A DNA stretch of 7,855 nucleotides, from assembly GCA_029932495.1 (NCBI GenBank), contig JAOZPY010000110.1, positions 1-7,855 of the forward strand. The letters run 5' to 3'. Of the stretch, positions 6,561 through 7,855 are shown one piece after another. Under the pieces are notes generated by a model. The model did not search any database. It saw only the letters and a program-made list of their open reading frames with translations, and was not told where the DNA came from. This DNA is from Desulfobacterales bacterium. GTDB lineage: Bacteria; Desulfobacterota; Desulfobacteria; Desulfobacterales; JAFDCJ01. The first letter of the stretch is position 1, and every line of letters begins with the position of its first letter. The position numbers and the translations under genes are program-made.

Positions 6561-6675
6561 AAACCATCTCCTTGTATTAATGAACCATCTGATATTTTTA
6601 ATAAGGAATGGGCACGCAGTTTCGGGGGAAGGCCTGCCCGCAGGAGGGTGAAACCTTGTGTCATTATTCTATAAA
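6561..6675 (-). promoter_or_regulatory. Structured metK 5' leader: candidate pseudoknot riboswitch with RBS-sequestering hairpin
   Basis: The predicted leader, read on the minus strand, supports two folds. Fold A is an H-type pseudoknot: stem 1 pairs GGUUUC (6655-6650) with GAAACU (6623-6618), and stem 2 pairs GGGCA (6639-6635) in the stem-1 loop with UGCCC (6614-6610) just downstream. Fold B is a long hairpin: the 14-nt run 6611-6598 pairs with 6580-6564, as CCAUU/GAUGG, CCUU/AAGG and AUUAA/UUAAU with 1-nt and 2-nt bulges, burying the AAGGAG of metK. The two folds share bases 6610-6611. A CCUG/CAGG hairpin (6633-6644) would compete with stem 2. CUCCU in the stem-1 loop can also pair with the RBS. 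I find no SAM-I core, SAM-II or SAH riboswitch pattern. Function and ligand are inference; SAM or SAH would be the obvious guess. Confidence 0.45.
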
Positions 6676-6681
6676 CATTTG

Positions 6682-6710
6682 ATAATATTTCAACCTATGT
6701 TGATTGTCAA
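6682..6710 (-). promoter_or_regulatory. Predicted sigma-70 promoter of metK
   Basis: On the minus strand, a perfect TTGACA (6710-6705) and TATTAT (6687-6682, five of six) are separated by exactly 17 bp. This is the best promoter in the window. Transcription would begin near 6675, giving a leader of about 115 nt before the metK ATG, which matches the structured region. Confidence 0.7.
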
Positions 6711-7032
6711 TAGCCGATTTGCTCCAGCTAACTTCAGCTTCTTCCCGGTGCTAGCCATGGCATACAAAACAAAAAATACAGTGTTTTTTTTAAAAGAATA
6801 CACGCTTTACCCCATTTTTTTCAGCCCCCTGCCCGGCGTAGAGGTTAAATAAGCGGGTTTTTCCTATACAGCAGCGACATGCAGAAAATTTCATCATCAT
6901 CCATTTATAGCGGATGGATACCAGAATTGCGTAAGCGATTAACCATGTAGTAACGTTTTTTCGTTTCAGGCAATCACCCCTGTTAACTCGACAACCCGAA
7001 ATCACCAACACGCAACAAAGGAGGATGGCATT
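6711..7032. other. Divergent intergenic region between metK and the formate dehydrogenase gene
   Basis: No gene is supported in this 322-bp AT-rich stretch. A 64-codon open frame at 6658-6852 overlaps the metK promoter and lacks a ribosome site, so I do not call it. The stretch holds a perfect 6-bp inverted repeat with a 9-nt loop, ATCCAT (6899-6904) and ATGGAT (6914-6919), about 115 bp before the formate dehydrogenase start, which could be an operator or short hairpin. At its right end is a strong AAAGGAGGA (7017-7025) for that gene. I could not find a convincing sigma-70 promoter; a sigma-54-like TGG...TTGC string at 6915-6930 has one base too many between its GG and GC elements. Confidence 0.5.
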
Positions 7033-7855
7033 ATGAAGGTCAACCGACGGGAGTTTATCCAGATCACCGGGGCCACAGCCGCCGGTCTTGCCGTCAGCGG
7101 CCTGGGCTTTGACCTGCACCCGGTCAAAGTCCAGGCCCAGATGCTCAAGACCGTTTACGCCAGGGAGACTCTTTCCATTTGTCCTTACTGTGCCGTCGGC
7201 TGTGGCATCATCGTGCAAACCAGCCGCAGCGGCAGCGGCCGGGTCATCAACATCGAAGGGGACCCGGACCACGTAATCAACCGGGGTTCTTTGTGCTCCA
7301 AGGGGGCGTCCCTGGCCCAGTTGACTGAAAACGAAAACCGGATCACCGAACCCATGTACCGCGCCCCCTATGCCAAACAGTGGAAAAAGGTGTCCTGGGA
7401 CTGGGCCCTGACTGAAATCGCCAAAAGAATAAAGGCCACCCGGGATGAATCCTTTGAGCTCAAAAACGCCAAAGGACAGGTGGTCAACCGCACAACGGCC
7501 ATCGCCTCGGTTGGCAGCGCAGCCATGGACAACGAAGAGTGCTGGATCTACCAGGCTCTGATGCGCGCCACGGGCATCGTGTACCTCGAGCACCAGGCCC
7601 GTATCTGACACAGCGCGACTGTTGCGGCTCTGGCAGAGTCGTTCGGACGCGGCGCGATGACCAATCACTGGATTGATATCAAAAACAGTGACTGTATTTT
7701 AATCATGGGCAGCAATGCTGCCGAAAACCATCCCATCTCGTTCAAGTATGTTCAGGCGGCCATGAAAAAAGGGGCCAAACTGCTCAGTGTCGACCCCCGC
7801 TTCACCCGCACCTCCGCCAAGGCGGATTTTTACACCGCCCTGCGCTCGGGCACGG
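7033..7855 (+). CDS. fdnG: Selenocysteine-containing formate dehydrogenase alpha subunit, N-terminal part (runs off window)
   Basis: This is the catalytic molybdenum or tungsten subunit of a periplasmic formate dehydrogenase, oxidising formate to CO2 and passing electrons to an iron-sulfur partner. About 274 residues of the usual roughly 1000 are present. A Tat signal begins with NRREFIQITGA (RR at 5-6), so it is exported folded. The 4Fe-4S cluster ligands are Cys50, Cys53, Cys57 and Cys88 (C-X2-C-X3-C-X30-C), followed by the conserved Lys90. The frame meets TGA at 7606-7608 and continues uninterrupted to the window edge: HQARI-U-HSATVAALAESFGRGAMTNHW, closely matching E. coli FdnG around its selenocysteine 196. 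Residue 192 is therefore selenocysteine, not a stop. VDPRFTRT and a final RSGT are also FdnG-like. AAAGGAGGA lies 7-8 nt before the ATG. Beta and gamma subunit genes should follow (inference). An ordinary gene caller would split it at 7608. Confidence 0.94.
7606..7608 (+). other. In-frame UGA decoded as selenocysteine (residue 192)
   Basis: The TGA sits exactly where FdhA/FdnG proteins carry the metal-ligating selenocysteine or cysteine, between QAR(I/V) and H..TVA. Homology continues in the same frame on both sides, and a SECIS-like hairpin follows. This implies that the organism has selA, selB, selC and selD elsewhere. Confidence 0.93.
7609..7643 (+). promoter_or_regulatory. Bacterial SECIS element
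   Basis: CGACT (7616-7620) pairs with AGTCG (7637-7641). Above a G-G mismatch come U-A (7622-7635), an unpaired U at 7623, and G-C/C-G (7624-7625 with 7633-7634), closing a loop that starts GGCU (7626). The bulged U is 15 nt after the UGA, the same place as in E. coli fdhF. The loop begins with two G as in known SECIS, though the usual GGUC is GGCU here. SelB carrying selenocysteyl-tRNA would bind this hairpin. Confidence 0.7.

Noticed and set aside
6561..6675. SAM-I (S-box) riboswitch upstream of metK
   Set aside because: No S-box core (CUUAUC..AGAG..GG.GGAGGGA type) and no terminator U-run; the structure seen is a different, pseudoknot-like one.
6658..6852. 64-codon plus-strand open frame between metK and the formate dehydrogenase gene
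   Set aside because: No Shine-Dalgarno site, overlaps the predicted metK promoter, and its composition reflects AT-rich spacer.
6831..6864. Terminator at GCCCG...CGGGT followed by T
   Set aside because: The stem is only 4-5 bp around a loop of about 20 nt and no gene ends here.
6915..6930. Sigma-54 promoter for the formate dehydrogenase gene
   Set aside because: The TGG and TTGC elements are there, but GG and GC are 11 rather than 10 bases apart, which sigma-54 promoters do not tolerate well; the rest of the -24 element does not match.
7606..7608. TGA read as a premature stop or pseudogene of formate dehydrogenase
   Set aside because: Homology continues in the same frame immediately after it, the position equals the known selenocysteine site, and a SECIS-like hairpin follows.
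6790..7668. 292-codon open frame on the minus strand opposite the formate dehydrogenase gene
   Set aside because: It overlaps the strongly supported fdnG coding region, including its Tat signal and cysteine cluster; its residues are the antisense of those motifs.

Overview
The window reads as an ordinary chromosomal segment of an anaerobic bacterium, most likely a Desulfobacterota (sulfate-reducer-like deltaproteobacterial) genome. This placement is inference. It rests on a periplasmic selenocysteine formate dehydrogenase, a short 'GYGWCGRG' type adenosylhomocysteinase next to metK, an exported LPP20-like protein ending in a VIIVLD motif, and intergenic repeats of the GAATGCGGAA and RTTCGAY kinds. 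I see no plasmid, phage, transposase, CRISPR or tRNA/rRNA sequence.

Layout. (1) 1-1774, minus strand: the start of a branched-chain amino acid ABC importer operon. The periplasmic binding protein (644-1774) is followed by permease LivH, cut by the window edge (1-517). A directional hairpin-plus-U-tract sits between them and could set a higher level of binding protein than of permease. A near-consensus sigma-70 promoter precedes the binding protein. (2) 2008-3821, plus strand: NAD kinase with a TTG start, then an exported LPP20/FlgT-like protein of unknown role. (3) 3822-4024: convergent intergenic spacer holding a 24-bp inverted repeat with arms 135 bp apart. (4) 4025-6560, minus strand: metK then ahcY, which together make SAM and remove its product SAH, separated by a 109-bp spacer with a heptamer tandem repeat. 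metK has a strong promoter and a leader of about 115 nt. The leader can form either an H-type pseudoknot or a long hairpin that buries the metK ribosome binding site. (5) 7033-7855, plus strand: the N-terminal third of a Tat-exported, selenocysteine-containing formate dehydrogenase alpha subunit. It has an in-frame UGA and a SECIS-like hairpin just downstream, and runs off the window.

The genes are mostly recognisable housekeeping or respiratory genes. The item most likely to be undescribed is the metK leader RNA (about 6561-6675). It sits where SAM-sensing riboswitches occur, yet I do not recognise it as SAM-I, SAM-II or the SAH riboswitch. This is a pattern-based proposal from one sequence, with no covariation support.
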